A stretch of 64,000 nt of DNA from Oxytricha trifallax (GCA_000711775.1 ARYC01017795.1:62001-126000), one strand, 5' to 3'; positions 1 to 12,925 are shown, counted from the stretch's first letter. Numbers and translations are program-made. The notes: a model not told the origin generated them from the sequence alone.

Positions 1-572
1 ATGTGCATAATATTTGAAATCTCGCTTATTTGGCCCACGATTATAAGATTTTTTTAGATCATTTCATAAATGTTGTGTTTAAAATTGTATCTCGAATCAT
101 ACATCTCATCATACTTATCTATCCAATAAATAAGACGGTTTATGATATAGCAAGAGCTGCTGTAATATTATCTAGATACATATTTTTAATTTCTTTTTAG
201 AAGTTGTCTTTTCTTGAATACACTCTTCCATTGCAGATTAGCCAGTACAATAAAATCTGTTTTAACTTTGGAAATACTCTTATTATTTGTTACTGTTTAT
301 CTATTTCAAAGTTGATTGTCAATGATTTCTAATATATGGGTACTGTCTTTTGTGTTTAGTACTATAAAGTTATTTTCAAATTGTGCATCATTGACTCGTA
401 AAATATATCTTAATCAACATTAGCAATCTTTTAGCTGACTGATAACGATTTAAGAGTATACCTCCCAAGTGAGATTTAATTAAGGAGCCTCCCAAATTAA
501 TTCAAATTTTAGAGGTAGCTTTTGTACTTTAGCATGTTTTCCTTGATAAATTCAAGATTATGCAACTTATTC

Positions 573-1058
573 TCAATTAAAAACTCTATTTACTTATTGA
601 ATCCGGTTCTTTAAAGATTGAAAATATTATGTTAAAGAAATGCTGGATTATCTTTGCAATTAACACTATCTCCGCTGTCTTCTCAAGATTTAGAGTTTAA
701 TTTTAGTTCTAAGTTCATTATCATATTTTAAGTGATGTCTCATTTCTTTATGAAAATTCTACATTTTTAAGTTCAGGGTATAGGATATTTCCAACATGGA
801 AGAGGATTCAACAGCTATATCATGTATCTGATCTATCATTTGTTTAACGTTATCAGGGTGGTTTGTTTGTTAATAAAACTGATTTTAGAGAATAAGATGC
901 GATGGTTTTCTAGACAAAAACTCAAAATTGTTAAATTGAGAAAAATAGCTAGGTGCATCCTTCTCCATCATAAATTGTTGATTTATAACTGAGTAGCTGG
1001 TCATTAATGAGTTAAAGAGTATCTAGGCTTGCTAAAGTTTGGAAAATTTTGATTTAAA
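573..1058 (-). CDS. coiled-coil-type protein, exon of unrecognised gene
   Basis: An open frame of 162 codons (TAA/TAG as Gln) ends at TGA and opens at a plausible intron 3' end (ATTATTACAG). The inner Met pair at 971-966 (MMEKDAP) and one at about 1001 are possible starts. The product is polar, rich in Gln, Lys and Leu, with a helical stretch around KEMRHHLKYDNELRTKIKLQ, so a coiled coil is likely. I do not recognise the family. It lies on the same strand as, and downstream of, the kinase fragment at 1250-1662, so both could be exons of one gene. Frame openness is clear; function is unknown. Confidence 0.55.
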
Positions 1059-1249
1059 CTGTAATAATTTTAATATTTAAACTTTATAAACCAAATATTC
1101 GAGTGATTACGCCTACATTTATTTATTTCTTTGTTTTTTAATAAAATTTATATTTATTTATAGCAAAAGCAGCTGCAAAATTTTACGATTTAAATCTTTA
1201 GAAAATTAGAAATATTCTGTTGAGATAGCGCTAACAATCATTTATCCAA

Positions 1250-1662
1250 TTTCAAGCATTTTCAATACAAATTGGCATTTTTCTTTTTCTGAACATGCTC
1301 TCAAGATTAGTTCTGTAATCCATGTATAGGTAGACCATTGCTATTTTGAAGGTGTTGTACATAATCTCGTAGAAATAGTATCCAGAGTACAGTAGCACAT
1401 TCGGATGATTTTGTGCTTTATATAGTTCACAGCTACTTCCTAGATATTAAAAGATTTAAAATTGGAATAAGAAATTTAAAAAGAATTCTAGATAGTTATA
1501 ATAATATAAAAAGAAATGGCTCTAGGGAAAATTTGACATACATTGTATTCTTTTAATTTATCTAAAGTATTAGCTTCTTTTTCTTTGATGGTGTAAAATT
1601 TTCAAGTTGGGATGCTCTCGGCCTCATAAATCCTTGTATTTTTTGCCAATAATATTTCATAC
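1250..1662 (-). pseudogene. protein kinase N-lobe fragment
   Basis: Two blocks separated by a GTATGT...TCTAG intron of about 102 bp (1440-1541). Block one reads IYEAESIPT, TGA, KFYTIKEKEANTLDKL: this matches the kinase pattern TGK-x-YAIK with the catalytic Lys, the Gly being replaced by TGA. Block two, in another frame, reads ELYKAQNHPNVLLYSGYYF and later YLYMDYRTNLESMF, the usual E..xxxxHPNIV and hinge region. No HRD or DFG motif is visible downstream. It is probably a decayed or IES-broken kinase gene; the subfamily cannot be told. Confidence 0.55.
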
Positions 1663-2330
1663 ATTTACCGTCTAATCATAAGAGATTTGTATTTAAATGT
1701 GCTTTATAAACAATTATATAGGGCGGGGGATAATAGGATTTTTATTATATTTAAATTAAATTCATATTTATATAACTAAGGTATGACCTGATCATTTTAA
1801 ATCAATTTTTTGAAATCCCATTTTCTAAACATTTTTCTTTTCTTAATTCTAAAAAGTGTATGATTATTTAAACCACAAAATTATAAATTCTTTGAAACAC
1901 TTTAGATAATATAAAATAAAATTTCTGATAAGAATAATTTCAAAATGCTGATTAAAACAGACAAATAAATATAAATTCAAATAAATATATACGATTACTT
2001 AAATTAAATAAAAATTCAGAGAAATATCAGTTATAGTTAAGATTGAAGAAAGAGCAACTACTCTCCAGTATAGGAAGCGAGAACAATAACAATACTTATA
2101 ATCACAACATATATAAGCAGACCACCTCAAATAAATCCTTGACTATCTAAGATTATTATTCATAATATTATCTCATTTACAATTAAAGATATTCTTACTT
2201 TCACGAATTTGTAATTCAATTTAATAACGGACATTGTTTTTGTTGGTTGGAATGGGCAATAATAACTGCTTTTAGTAGAATATAGTTTCATAGTCTTCAA
2301 ATGCTACTAGAGAATTTATTCTTTGCAGCT
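1663..2330. other. AT-rich spacer
   Basis: No open frame or repeat of note. Homopolymeric A/T runs dominate; it may be intergenic DNA or an eliminated segment. Confidence 0.5.
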
Positions 2331-2334
2331 AATG

Positions 2335-2900
2335 CTATCAAAGCTTAATAAATTTATACTTTGAGGTTATGAAAACGTTGAAAAGTGCTGATTAAAGAGT
2401 TTAAAATACTATAACATTGAGAAAGACAAGTGGTGCACTAACGATGAAGTTTAAACTTCACATTTTAATATCATAAAGTATAAATCAAATTTATGAAATA
2501 TAGGTTATATATTTTTATCTTATTCAAATATTAAGTTCAGTTGAATGAGGCAAGATCTCAATGTTCTACCGCTTTGTTTTAAGATAACAAAATATTCAAA
2601 ATTGGTGGTTACAGCAATGAGAAGGGCACTCTCAGTTCAATCGAGAGGTATAACATCACCAAAAAAACGCATAACTCTCTTGGAAATCCAAATGCCTCTA
2701 GCTTTAAGAATATCTGCTTATATTGAAATTTCAACAAACAAAATTGTTTTGTTAGGAGGTATCGGCAGACTAAATAAAGACTCTGATGGCAAATTTTGTT
2801 TCGACATGGATAATTAACAAAAAGAAGGTGGTAAAAGTTCGCATAACCTAAATTATGCTACATGCTCAATCGAAAACTTAAATAAAATAGACAAAGCAGG
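2335..2900 (+). pseudogene. kelch-repeat protein fragment
   Basis: Three kelch-like blocks occur in different frames. The first reads KLNKFIL, TGA, GYENVEKC, then SLKYYNIEKDKW (2350-2445), where TGA occupies the first Gly of the kelch GG pair. The second reads NKIFKIGGYSNEKGTLSS followed by IERYNI. The third reads TNKIVLLGGIGR and FCFDMDN. The pattern hydrophobic-GG ... Y-[ND] ... W is the kelch blade signature. The 90-codon ATG frame at 2545 covers only the third block properly and is out of frame for the second. Frameshifts and TGA suggest decay or unseen IESs. Confidence 0.6.
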
Positions 2901-3230
2901 TGATTGAGCACGCTGTGATCTTTAATTCAGTTGGTAGTCTGCATTTATTCGTAGAAAATGCCACTTGCGCAAGCCCACCAGTAAGAGCAATATACTCCTT
3001 TTTAGAGTATAGTTGAATATTAACTCAGTATGACCTAGAAATGATATTTACCTATATTATTACATTAATAAAGGATTTCAAATCATCGCTTATTTGAAGA
3101 CTCGCTACCTTTTGAAGTAATTAATATCCCTAAAATCAAATGAACTTAACTTTGTTTCGAATTAATATTTTTTATTTTAATCAAATTTTATTATTAAATT
3201 TATATATTAAAGCATCATGTAAGTTTATTA

Positions 3231-3680
3231 TCAGTAGAACTTAACTATATAATTTAGCATTATTTTTTTATGTAAACCAGTTAAGTGGAGGGTAAACCCA
3301 CCTTCCAAGTTTATTTCTTCTTTTTTCTCTTGCTCAATTTTCTTAATCTTTTCCTTGTCTTTCTACCTCTGATTCTTTGAGACTTCTCTCTTGACATCTC
3401 CAATTGCATCATTCTCCCTTAGTCTATATCTCATGGTCCATTCTTAGTAGCATTCAGCCTGCTCATCAACTTTGATTTTATACTTTTCAAGGTCCTTATC
3501 CAGTTGATCCTAGTAGTCTACCCACACATCATATTCTTGAAGATCTTCTTTTTTGATTGACTAGCCTGTCCCATCTGCCTAGACTTTCCTTAGGCTTAAA
3601 CGGGTAACTGACGATTTTTCTGCAGTGCAATTTGTGTCATTTATACCATTGAATAAATCCAAATCTAACTCGTACTTCAT
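3231..3680 (-). CDS. small charged coiled-coil protein
   Basis: A clean 150-codon frame runs from ATG to TGA with Gln coded by TAA and TAG at several positions. It can extend upstream to an intron-like end (CATTTAG before GACAACC). The protein begins MKYELDLDLFNGINDT, has an acidic middle (QEYDVWVDYQDQLDKDLE) and a basic helical tail (KDKEKIKKIEQEKKEEINLE). No family recognised. It is one of the few undamaged frames in the first 12 kb, so it may be a real macronuclear-destined segment. Confidence 0.6.
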
Positions 3681-3719
3681 TACTTGGTTGTCCTAAATGA
3701 AAATAATTATTATAAATGT

Positions 3720-4480
3720 ATCTTATGTTTCTGCAGTATATAGTGAATTTTAAGGTATTTTCCTCAAAAGAAATATTTTACTCTAAAGTATTAAGACATC
3801 CATTGAGAGTTAAGTCTAGTAGCCAATTCGATATTTATGTATATAGTGTCAATACTCTCTCACCACATTAAAAAGCTGGTTAAATTATGAGCAAGCATGA
3901 AGATTACTTCTCAAATAGCTACTTTATTTAAACTTACTTTTATTTCTCTTAGAGTTCATAGCATTTTTCCAATAATTTTTCCTTCTATATAATTAAAAGT
4001 GATCAAATTTGTATTTGACATGTATATATAACCTTACTTTGTACGTGTTGACTGAAATTTTCATAGTAATATAAGTATCATTTAGTATCCCATTAAACTT
4101 ATGATATCATTATTTTATACAACCAAATGTAAATAACAGTAACAATTAAAATAAATTATTAATAATAAAAATATTATAATCTTTCTGGAACTATATCTCA
4201 AAATATAATTAAATATTATAAAATAACTTAATAATTGTTAAATCCCTTTTTTAAATATTTTCAATATTCTTTCTAAAAGTTATTTATAATCTTTTTACCA
4301 TGTTTAATGATGAGCATATTATTATTTTTTATTCTATTTAAACAGTATTTCTTGAATAATTTTTAAAATTTGAACTAAAAACCTGTTATTATACGATTTT
4401 TTAAATATGTTAACTATGATTGGCAATTTAATAGTTAAATTAAAGTATTGAAATGATTTCTATTAATAATGCAATACACA
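3720..4480. other. AT-rich spacer, possible intron or IES
   Basis: No frame supported. The stretch lies between two minus-strand coding blocks (4483-4700 and 3231-3680) and could be an eliminated segment or intergenic DNA. Confidence 0.4.
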
Positions 4481-4482
4481 CA

Positions 4483-4700
4483 TCAATAAAATACTAATTA
4501 TTAACTAGTGTAAGCAATTCCATACTCATCATTGATTTTTGAGAGATTTACATCATATTTTACAGGTTATTCAATTTACATCAGATTACCACTGGCTTAC
4601 TCATCAGTAGCTAAGGCTGTCAATTCTTAACATGAAAATTATTCCTCTTGCAAATCCAGTTAATTAAAACTTAGTTCTACAATTTCTTCTAAACAATAAA
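4483..4700 (-). CDS. short coding block, unrecognised
   Basis: About 70 codons open on the minus strand, ending in TGA, with many TAA/TAG Gln codons: EEIVELSFNQLDLQEEQFSC, then QELTALATDEQASGNLM and VKYDVNLSKINDEYG. The acidic, Gln-rich composition and lack of TGA argue that it is coding. It may be an upstream exon of the minus-strand gene at 3231-3680. Family not recognised. Confidence 0.4.
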
Positions 4701-4898
4701 TAAGATGAAGTGAGAACAGAAGCAGGACTAAACAATTGTGAATTCGAGTCATTCCGAAAATTATATTATTATATAAAGTGTCTTATAATCAAACTTTAAA
4801 TGACGAGCAAAGTTGCTTATGAATTAAATAATAAATATAATTAACCATTTTATTGAAATCTTAACAAAAAGATTAAATAAGAATTATAATTATCAACA

Positions 4899-7800
4899 AT
4901 GTGTAACTAAGTTTCATCAGCATGTTCCTTTTGCAAGTGTGTCATAGATGAAAGAGCAGCCAGTGAATTCGATGATAGCAAAGCCAACTCAATACCACTA
5001 CAATTCAATAGCAATCTCTTACAAAGGCAGCAAAGACAACAACTCTTCAAACGTAAGTGGTTCCAAGTAATTCAATAAAGAGTCGAAATCATTCAGAGGA
5101 CTGGATAGTAACTCATTGGAACAAAGTTTAACAAGGGCTAACTAAATCACAGATAGTAATTGCTTGCTGAATCACAATCTGCAGCAAACTAATTAAAGTC
5201 AAGATAATGATAAAATTAATGTAAACAATAGTTTTGGCATAAAAAATAATCCACATATAGTGCTTTCATTGTAATTTCAGTTAAAATACAAAACCAGAAG
5301 GAACGATTTATCTTCAATACTCCTAATTATAACTACCACTCTAATTAACCTTACAATGATTTCGAAAGTGATGAGTGTTAATATAATTAAAATCTATATT
5401 TTAATTAGCATAGAAAAACTCCATAATTTGAGAAAGAACTATCTAATTTGGTGGAATGGGCGATGACACCAATAGCTCAATAGAAATCAATGATTATGAC
5501 GACGATCTTGATTATGAGCTGATTAAATTGATAGAAATGAACTGTACAGTAATATTATCTTAGAAGAAACTAAATCTCAAGCTGAGAACAAGCTAGAAAT
5601 GCAAGAAGAAAAATTGAAAAGATATAAGAAAGTACAAATGCAGTGCATCAATCAAGCGAAAAGAAAAAGCCTAATTATATTATTGTAGTAACACATTTGA
5701 ATTTGGAAAATTAATTATAAATTAATATATTATTAATTAAAATCATGGCAGTTAATTTTGGCCTAGCCTAGACAATATGGTACTTATTCGATAGAGAATT
5801 CAAAATTAGCTGGACTTTGCTATTTGCGGTACTCATCTATCGTATTCCTAAAGCGAGATAACTTTACTTTAATTTTTGGTGATTTGTTTAGTTGATTTTA
5901 ATACCAAAATTAAAGTAAAGTTATCTCGCTTTAGGAATACGATAGATGGGTACCGCCAATAGCAAAGTCCAGCTAATTTTGAATTCTCTATCGAACAAGT
6001 ACCATATTGTCTAGGCTAGGCCAAAATTAACTGCCATGATTTTAATTAATAATATATTAATTTATAATTAATTTTCCAAATTCAAATGTGTTACTACAAT
6101 ACTAATAATAGTAAATAGAGTAGCAACACCAGTTAATTAGAGGTAGTTGAGGAGAGTTTTCAATCATAGGGACTTTCTAATTAAGCCAGGACTGAAAGTA
6201 AAACTACAGCTAATCACTACGCTACCCCAATGAGAAACTATTCTAATTAAAGTTCTTAATCATTTAATCAGAAACAGAACCATCCTATGGCTTGTTAATT
6301 TAGCTTTGATTAGCTTCAGCCTTAAAAGTAGCATCTGCTCAGTGTTCAAAGTTAAGATTCAAAACACCTAAAAAGAAATCGATGAATTAAAAATATAATT
6401 GAAAAGTTAAAATAAAAACCTTTTAAGATGAAGTAGATACAGTAGTGTATTCACAAAAGATTTTTGAAAGTTACATTTTTTATATCTTTATTTTTATTAC
6501 TCTTCTAGCAATACTATGCTATGTGCCACCGATGGTGAAAGACAGAGACTTCAGTAAAGAAAAAGAGGCACAGGGTAGATTAGTTTATGCATGCTGATGG
6601 AGACAACTATTAAGGATTCAGGAAGAAAAAGAAAAAATTGTTCGGGAATTTCCATTTGCATTATATGAAAAAGAATTTGGAAAGTTATTAATATGATTCT
6701 TTATAATTTAAATTTTTCATAAAATATACCATGATTACTATACTTTGGGTTGGTTTGAGAAGAAAAATAAAGATAATAATTCAGAAAGTATTGGAAAAAT
6801 GAACAAAAGCACAACGATAAGAACAGTGAAGGTGAGTATCCCTTAAAACATTTAGAAATAGCGAATGTTCATTAAGCATAAGATGATATTCATTATCAAG
6901 ATATAAGCAAGATTAAGAAAGTAATTCTTGAGTAGATAGACTGAGCAGTAAAAAATAATAAAATTATTTTACTTTATATAAGTTAAACGTAAATATTTTA
7001 CTCAATTGGAATTTTGGGACACAATAAACAGTGAGAAATTATACAGCTCTAAAAGCTATAAAAAATATTTATAAATACAGTGAAGCTTTTTATAAGGGCG
7101 AGAGGATAGGTGACTTCCTAGATGGTTTTGGAAAGAAAGTATGGCAAAGATTCTTATGAAGGTGAATGGTTTGATTACAGAGCCCATGTCTATGGAATTT
7201 TCATTCATGTAATCGGGGATATTTATAAAGGTATGTGGTATAGTCGCAAATCTTGTGATCATGGAATTTATAAATGCGTAAATTCTTGAAATACCTTCAA
7301 TGGATATTTGAAAAAATGATCTCAAGCTAGGTAAAAGGAGTTGAAACTTGGCAAAAAGACAGCATTTATAAGGGAAAGTTTAAAAGGGGAGAGAAAAAAA
7401 GCGGAATTGGGAAGTAAATCTGGCTAGACAAATCTATCTTTATTGGATAATGGAGCAATAACGTCATTAATTGAATATTAAGAAATATGTTTTGATTAAT
7501 CTTATTTTAAAGGGTCGTTAATAATGGAATGATAACATTAATAAGGGGAATTAAAGAAAAATTTAATGCACGGTTTCGGCAAGTTTACCTTTAGTGATGG
7601 AAAATCCTATAATGGCTTATACCAAAATGATAAAAAACATCTTTATTGTTTATTCACATTGCTAAATGGCAAACGTTATGAGGGATGGTGGTATGATGCA
7701 AGCAAAATTGGGTTTAGAATTATGATTGATAAAGCTAAAAAACTACTCGGTATTTGGTAAAATGGATAAAAATCAAACAACTTAATGAAAAGGAGCAATA

Positions 7801-8111
7801 ATAGTATTGAAGAAGCTAGATAAAACCATAAAATAATACATGGATAGTTGAGTAAAGCTTAGAGATGTATAAAAGTTTCAATGAATTCAAATATAAATTT
7901 ATTTAAATAAAAAAATATTATGAATGAGAGGCTCACATTTAATTCACCTTAGTGTTTCTATACTGAAAAAAAGAGTTATCAATCATGCTTAAGCAGATTG
8001 AACAAGTCTTTGAAGAATCACAAATAAATTTTAGTTCTTTCAATTCAAAATCTTAATGAATATGATCAAGTAACATTTACATATTAAAATAAATATGAAG
8101 ATTATCAGTGA
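4899..8111 (+). pseudogene. coiled-coil plus MORN-repeat protein gene, interrupted
   Basis: The gene starts with a Gln/Ser-rich, helical N-part (4899-5675 and 6102-6420) and ends with MORN repeats (6590-8111). MORN blocks include HADGDNYQGF, DSYEGEWFDYRAHVYG, FIGQWSNNV, FGKFTFSDGKSYNG and GKRYEGWWYD; MORN modules often bind lipids at membranes. The last exon, 7566-8111, is open for 181 codons to TGA. A palindromic MITE-2 splits the N-part at 5676-6101, and several frame changes occur (about 5270, 5500, 7140, 7340). Within the MORN region three in-frame TGA codons fall where Gly is expected, while other conserved Gly have become Val, Arg or Asp. This suggests decay rather than an active gene, although some frame changes could be unseen IESs. 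Confidence 0.6.
5676..6101. mobile_element. MITE-2 copy A (palindromic TIR element)
   Basis: Almost the whole segment is one inverted repeat with arms of about 200 bp around a short AT-rich centre near 5885. The ends read TATTGTAGTAACAC ... GTGTTACTACAATA with TA at both borders. The arms contain an AATTAGCTGGA-type block and a shared AGAGAATTCAAAA block, both also found in copies B and C. No coding capacity. Removing it between TA at 5676-5677 and TA at 6100-6101 joins ...KRKSLI to TNNSKQSS... in frame. Confidence 0.85.
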
Positions 8112-8279
8112 GATAAACTAACATTAATAATTATTCATGGAATTGAAATGCACTTTATAATCCTGAATTTATAATTAGAATACTTGTTTTAATATTTAAA
8201 TTCACAATTTACTAAATTTGGGAGATATTTCCTAAGAAAACTCGGAAAATGAAATTTTAGTATATTTATCAAATTTAAA

Positions 8280-10770
8280 CATGACAAAGTTCATCTCTTT
8301 TTATGTAGCGTAAAACCTTTGCTTTGCAAATATATTCCTCAAATCTTGCGCAGTTGCTACTCCATCACTGTCTCTGTCAGATACTTGAATGCGTTTTCAA
8401 GTTTATAGCGTGTGGTCTATAGTAAAAAACTAAATACGCCATTAAATTAAATTAATTTTGTTCACTTAGCTATTCTCGTTTTCAAACACTCACTTGCTCT
8501 CTCAGTTTAAAACATAATCATGAATAAGTTTCTTACTTCCACTCTGTGATCAACATTGAAATATTCTGAAAGCTGGATAATCATTCTTCGTTGAGAAAAA
8601 TTCTTGTCTTTTTGACATGATTTAAGCGTATTCTTCTGATAGTGGGGTTACTGCTTGGCAGAAATCTCAGAAAGCAATGCGCCACTGTTTTTTCAAATCA
8701 TATCTTCTAAAGAACAGATAACCTTCATTTCTGGAGACATTGTCGATATGGAGATTGTAGTTTAAGTTCTCTTGAAAGTCCAGAGCTGTAATGTAGCATT
8801 AAGCCTAAGGATCCAAGATTCAAATAAAGTATAAAATTTCAAATTAAATATGATATTGTTCAGAAATTGTGTTAAAATTATATTTACTTGTGCATATTTA
8901 TTATAATTAACTACAATTCATTTGAGTTTTAATACTGAACAAATTTAGTAAGTTAAAATCAGGCAATAAAGAAAGCTCAAGTTTGGCAAATTCAAGCTCC
9001 CTCTTTTCAGAAAAATTTAATCGTTTAATATTTTGTTGAAACTTCGCCTTTTTCATCTGCATCAAATACTGGGGAATAAAATAAGAATTAAATATAAATT
9101 TATGATAATCTGAAATATGTGACATCATAATACTTTCTTAACATGTAGATGATGCGATATAATTATTGTAATTTTACTCCCTCTTAAGTGAGGATTACCT
9201 CAAAGGACTTTTTCGAATTATATTCACCAAAAATAGTTAAATTTAATTATAATAATAAAAAACAGATATAATAATTAAGTTAAAATAATATCATAATTCA
9301 ATATTTTAAAAATAATTAAAGTGTCTTTGTCATTAAGTAATAGATATTTAAGTTTTATGTAAAAAAAATTAACAATTTTATAATAACTGCTATTTATTAT
9401 TTTTATTTATAATTTTATTTTTTTAATTTTATTTATTCTTAATTATTTCCCCTAATTTAACTGAATATACATGCTACAGCCTCTAATTCTAGGATGTTTT
9501 AAGTCATCAGTTGAATATGAGATACAGAACTCATGTGAGTTGTCTATCATTTTATTTCAATTATTGCTCATCCCCATTTCTATGGGCAAGGAGTAAAATC
9601 ATTTTTAGTTTACTCGAAGTTTTTGAACAAATTTATTTTTTGTTGGTGTTGAATATTAATTTTAGCGAACAATCAAGTGGTGCTTAGCATCTCCATATTC
9701 TCTAACTTTAACTTGGTTGTTGAAAATTACAGATTCATTGAGCGAGATGGGGAATTGTTTTTATCATACTGTTATAATGACTCCATATATTTAGCTCAAT
9801 GCATTTTAGCTATGTATTTTTAGCAGTTTAATCTTTGTTAACACTAGATGGTCGATGGTCTCTTCTTAGCAAAAAGTTGAGCTTTCTAAGAGCTTTTCTT
9901 ATTTTGGGGATTCAAGCATGCTCTGGTCTTCTTGGCTGAAGTTTAATTTGTTCGGATATCGCATTTAGATAAAGATTTTGAAAAAAAGTATGAAGCTGAG
10001 GGGTTTTAGATCTTAACTTTTGCGACATAAGTACTGAGGAGAGAAAATTACGATTCAATGCCCTCACTGAGCTTTTCGATATTGATTTTAGCATCTTTAT
10101 TTGTGTCTACACGTCTTGTTATAACGAATAACTATTGTTTCGATGATAAATGATCAACCTTTCTTAGAAATCTTCTCAATTTTTTTATCATCAATATGTG
10201 TAGTTTCAATCATCAAAAGCCTTTGAAAGTGATGAAACTGATTAATCATAGGATTGATCAAAATCTTTTTGGAGATTTTCTGCCTTCATCTAATGTTTCA
10301 ATTCTTTGACAAGTAAACTTGTTAACGAATTTTCAACTCTCATTGGTAATTATTAATTTCTTGCTAATTTATTTTGATCTCTGAGTTTTCGCAGCGATTT
10401 AAAATGCATAAATAACATGTCAATAAAATTAACAGTAAACTATAACATGAATAAAAATGGAAAAATGGAAAATTACTCATGATAAGTTAATTTGTTGTAG
10501 CTGTCTTGATCAATACATAAGACTATATAAATTACATCGTCTTTGCTGATCTTTCTATAACCATTCCCTTTCAAATATTAAGCAATTTCCTTAGCAGCAA
10601 TGAATCCAGTTTCATCTCTGTCGATTCTCTAAAATGCACCATAAAGGCTCAAATTCCTTGATTGCCAGCAAGTACTTGTCTCAATTTTTCAATTGATAGA
10701 TCATCATCAGCATAGGTAACAAGTAGGTTTTTAAGTTTTTAGCTTTGTATTGTAGCTTATCTTTCGTTTC
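8280..10770 (-). pseudogene. multi-EF-hand calcium-binding protein gene
   Basis: Several EF-hand loops are read on the minus strand from right to left: RIDRDETGFIAAKEIAQYL and CIDQDSYNKLTYHE (10490-10660), RRVDTNKDAKINIEKLSEGI (about 10100), FDADEKGEVST (about 9040), and SDRDSDGVATAQDLRNIF (8300-8400). Between them lies FFRRYDLKKQWRIAF, TGA, DFCQAVTPLSEEYA (8600-8720), a degenerate EF-hand. A GTGAGT...ACTATAG intron of about 70 bp fits near 8420-8495. EF-hand proteins bind Ca2+ as sensors. Frame changes and some TGA codons between blocks mean it is either decayed or cut by introns and IESs (the AT-rich 9150-9480 stretch is a candidate). Family call is firm; integrity is not. Confidence 0.75.
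9150..9480. other. very AT-rich insert within EF-hand gene
   Basis: A run of near-pure A/T without coding signal separates two EF-hand coding blocks on the same strand. It is a candidate IES or intron, but no pointer pair stands out. Confidence 0.3.
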
Positions 10771-10928
10771 TTATTTTATTTAGCTTAGTTATTTGAGATC
10801 AAGGGCTTGAACAAAAGAAAAATGGGGAGAATTATGCAAGAATTAAAGTTTACAAAGAATCAATTTAGTTTTAATATATTTACGGTATTTTTGAAATAAA
10901 CAAAATACACATCTAAATTTCTAATTTT

Positions 10929-11065
10929 ACAGGTATTGTACTTGGCAAGAGTGAAGGTGGAGAACGACAGGGACTTGTTAAGAAAACAGAAAAAATGGAT
11001 ATGGGGTGAAGATATTTAGAAATGGTGATATGTATTTTGATGAATAGAGGAATGGCAACGCTTTT
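10929..11065 (+). pseudogene. MORN-repeat scrap
   Basis: The frame reads NRKNGYGVKIFRNGDMYFDE then QRNGNAF, one and a half MORN modules. It resembles the MORN scrap inside the MITE-3 copy at 21.5 kb (IIFSDGDMYCGEYKNGKA), so the two may share an origin. No start or end is seen. Confidence 0.45.
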
Positions 11066-11639
11066 TTGGATTTTCATTTTTTACTATTAATTTATTATTT
11101 AATACAATTCACCTTATTTCTAAAATATCGTTATTAATTTTAAAACCAAAATAAAATTTATTTTTAAATAATACAGGGTTTTTTTAAATAAAATATTAAT
11201 GTTTTGAAAAGAACTTTTTGATGAAATTTAATAGAAAAGGAAATTTAAATGCAGATAGACAATGGAATAATTAGCTTTATTTAATTAAATTCCTGCTAAC
11301 AACGAATTTGATATGCTAATGTACTTTTATGATGCTTCCTATTGTTTAATACTTGGAATGGACCTGACTTGTAAAATACAATTATCTCAACAATTAAAAA
11401 CAGATTACTATACTAAATGACTATAATTTTAACTTTTAATTTATAAATTTACTTTCTGAAACTCAAATTCTGCTTTTGTTAATCTATTTTTTGTATAAAT
11501 ATTTCTGAATCATTGAAGTCATTTTATGAAAAGCATTATCCCTCATTTTTGATTGGATATATACAGACCATCACAGGTAAATTTTATATATAAGTTATAG
11601 ATATCATATACTGTTCATACTTTTTAATCTTTACAGTTT

Positions 11640-12590
11640 TTAGTTTATCTAAATTAAAAAAAATCTACATTCTGAATGGCATACTCAAACCAGACACTAA
11701 ATCATTAAGTTCATAGTAATAAGCTTGCTTTTTAATTTATAAATAATGAGAGTTGGTTATATTCTCAAACTTTGAGAGAATTTATTAGTAGTTGTAGAGA
11801 AATTTTCGCTGTGTGATTTTGTTCTTTGATAGCTTTGTCATATAATTTTTCTAAAAGTTTTTATAAAAGTAATTATTATAGATCGATCAAATATTCTACT
11901 TTAACTGCTGATATCCTTTTATACAATAAAGAAATTTGTGCATTTGATTTTCATCATCATTGATCTATTGTGAATTTTGTGAATTGGTAATACAGTATTA
12001 ATTGATTTTCTCCATACTTCTACTCTAAGTTATCAAGGACAAAATTATATATTTACTCACTATTGCCTTCGACTTAGATTATTCTAGGTTTCCTATTATA
12101 TACTTCTTCACTAATACAACAGAGATTGTCTCTCCGCTATCAGTATTTTTCATTTATTTCGTCTAAAAGGTCTTATTAAAAGGAATAAGTGCTTTTTTTT
12201 TACCCAGTGACCTCCTCTCTACTTAGTTATTTGGTAAAGTACTCTCTCTTTTGAATTTTTTGAAAATATTATTTGACTGAGTCTTCTAAAAATTACACTT
12301 AAATATTGAGTTAAAGCTATGGGTTATGCTTCCTTCCTTAATCTTAATCTTAATTATTGATATTCTATAGTGTACTTTGAGTTTTTTTCAATGTGATAAA
12401 CTTAAACTTCAATGATTAACTACCTGACTGGCACTATAATTTGGAGTTGTCTAAAACTGACCTACCACTCATTACCAAAAAGTTATTTTCTCCTGACCTC
12501 ACTACTTCTAAGGCGTCATTATTATTTTTAGAGCATAAACTAGGAACTTTTCTTTTATTAAAAAGTAATTGTTTTGAAATCAAATTTTAA
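11640..12590 (-). pseudogene. Gln/Lys-rich coding remnants, unrecognised
   Basis: Long minus-strand stretches stay open with TAA/TAG as Gln but in more than one frame: VPVRQLIIEVQVYHIEKNSK in 12.3-12.5 kb, SGETISVVLVKKYIIGNLEQ and NSQQINDDENQMHKFLYCIK in 11.9-12.15 kb. Composition is like the coiled-coil genes elsewhere here. No domain recognised. It ends just outside the left terminus of the old TBE. Confidence 0.35.
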
Positions 12591-12798
12591 TTAACTTAGC
12601 AAATATTCATAAATTCCTTAAATAAAAAGCCTTGTTTTCTGCCCTTATCTAATTACTGTTTGCTTCTCATTTTTTATAATCTTAAATTATCACTTTATTT
12701 GTAGTGAAAAGTTCATAGGTTAACTTAAAATCTATTTATTTATCTTAATTCCTGAATTTTCAAATTTTCTTAACGATATTTATAATTTTATTAAAAAA

Positions 12799-12925
12799 TC
12801 CAAAACTCTTTCAGTAATTTGATTGAGTTTTTGATTGATAAAAGGAGACTATTAAGGCATACTAAATTAGGGTTTTAATAGGGTTAATGTAATGGTTTAT
12901 AATTTAAATATTAGTAATTTGATTG
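12799..12925 (+). repeat. left terminal inverted repeat of old TBE
   Basis: Pairs with 27400-27522. Shared blocks include TTGATTGATAAAAG, CTATTAAGG and TTAGTAATTT. It has diverged from the intact TBE ITR but keeps GGGTTTTAATAGGGTTA. Confidence 0.75.

Noticed and set aside
2545..2817. 90-codon ATG frame as an independent gene
   Set aside because: Its first two thirds are out of frame with a clear kelch blade read in another frame; only the last third is part of the kelch remnant.
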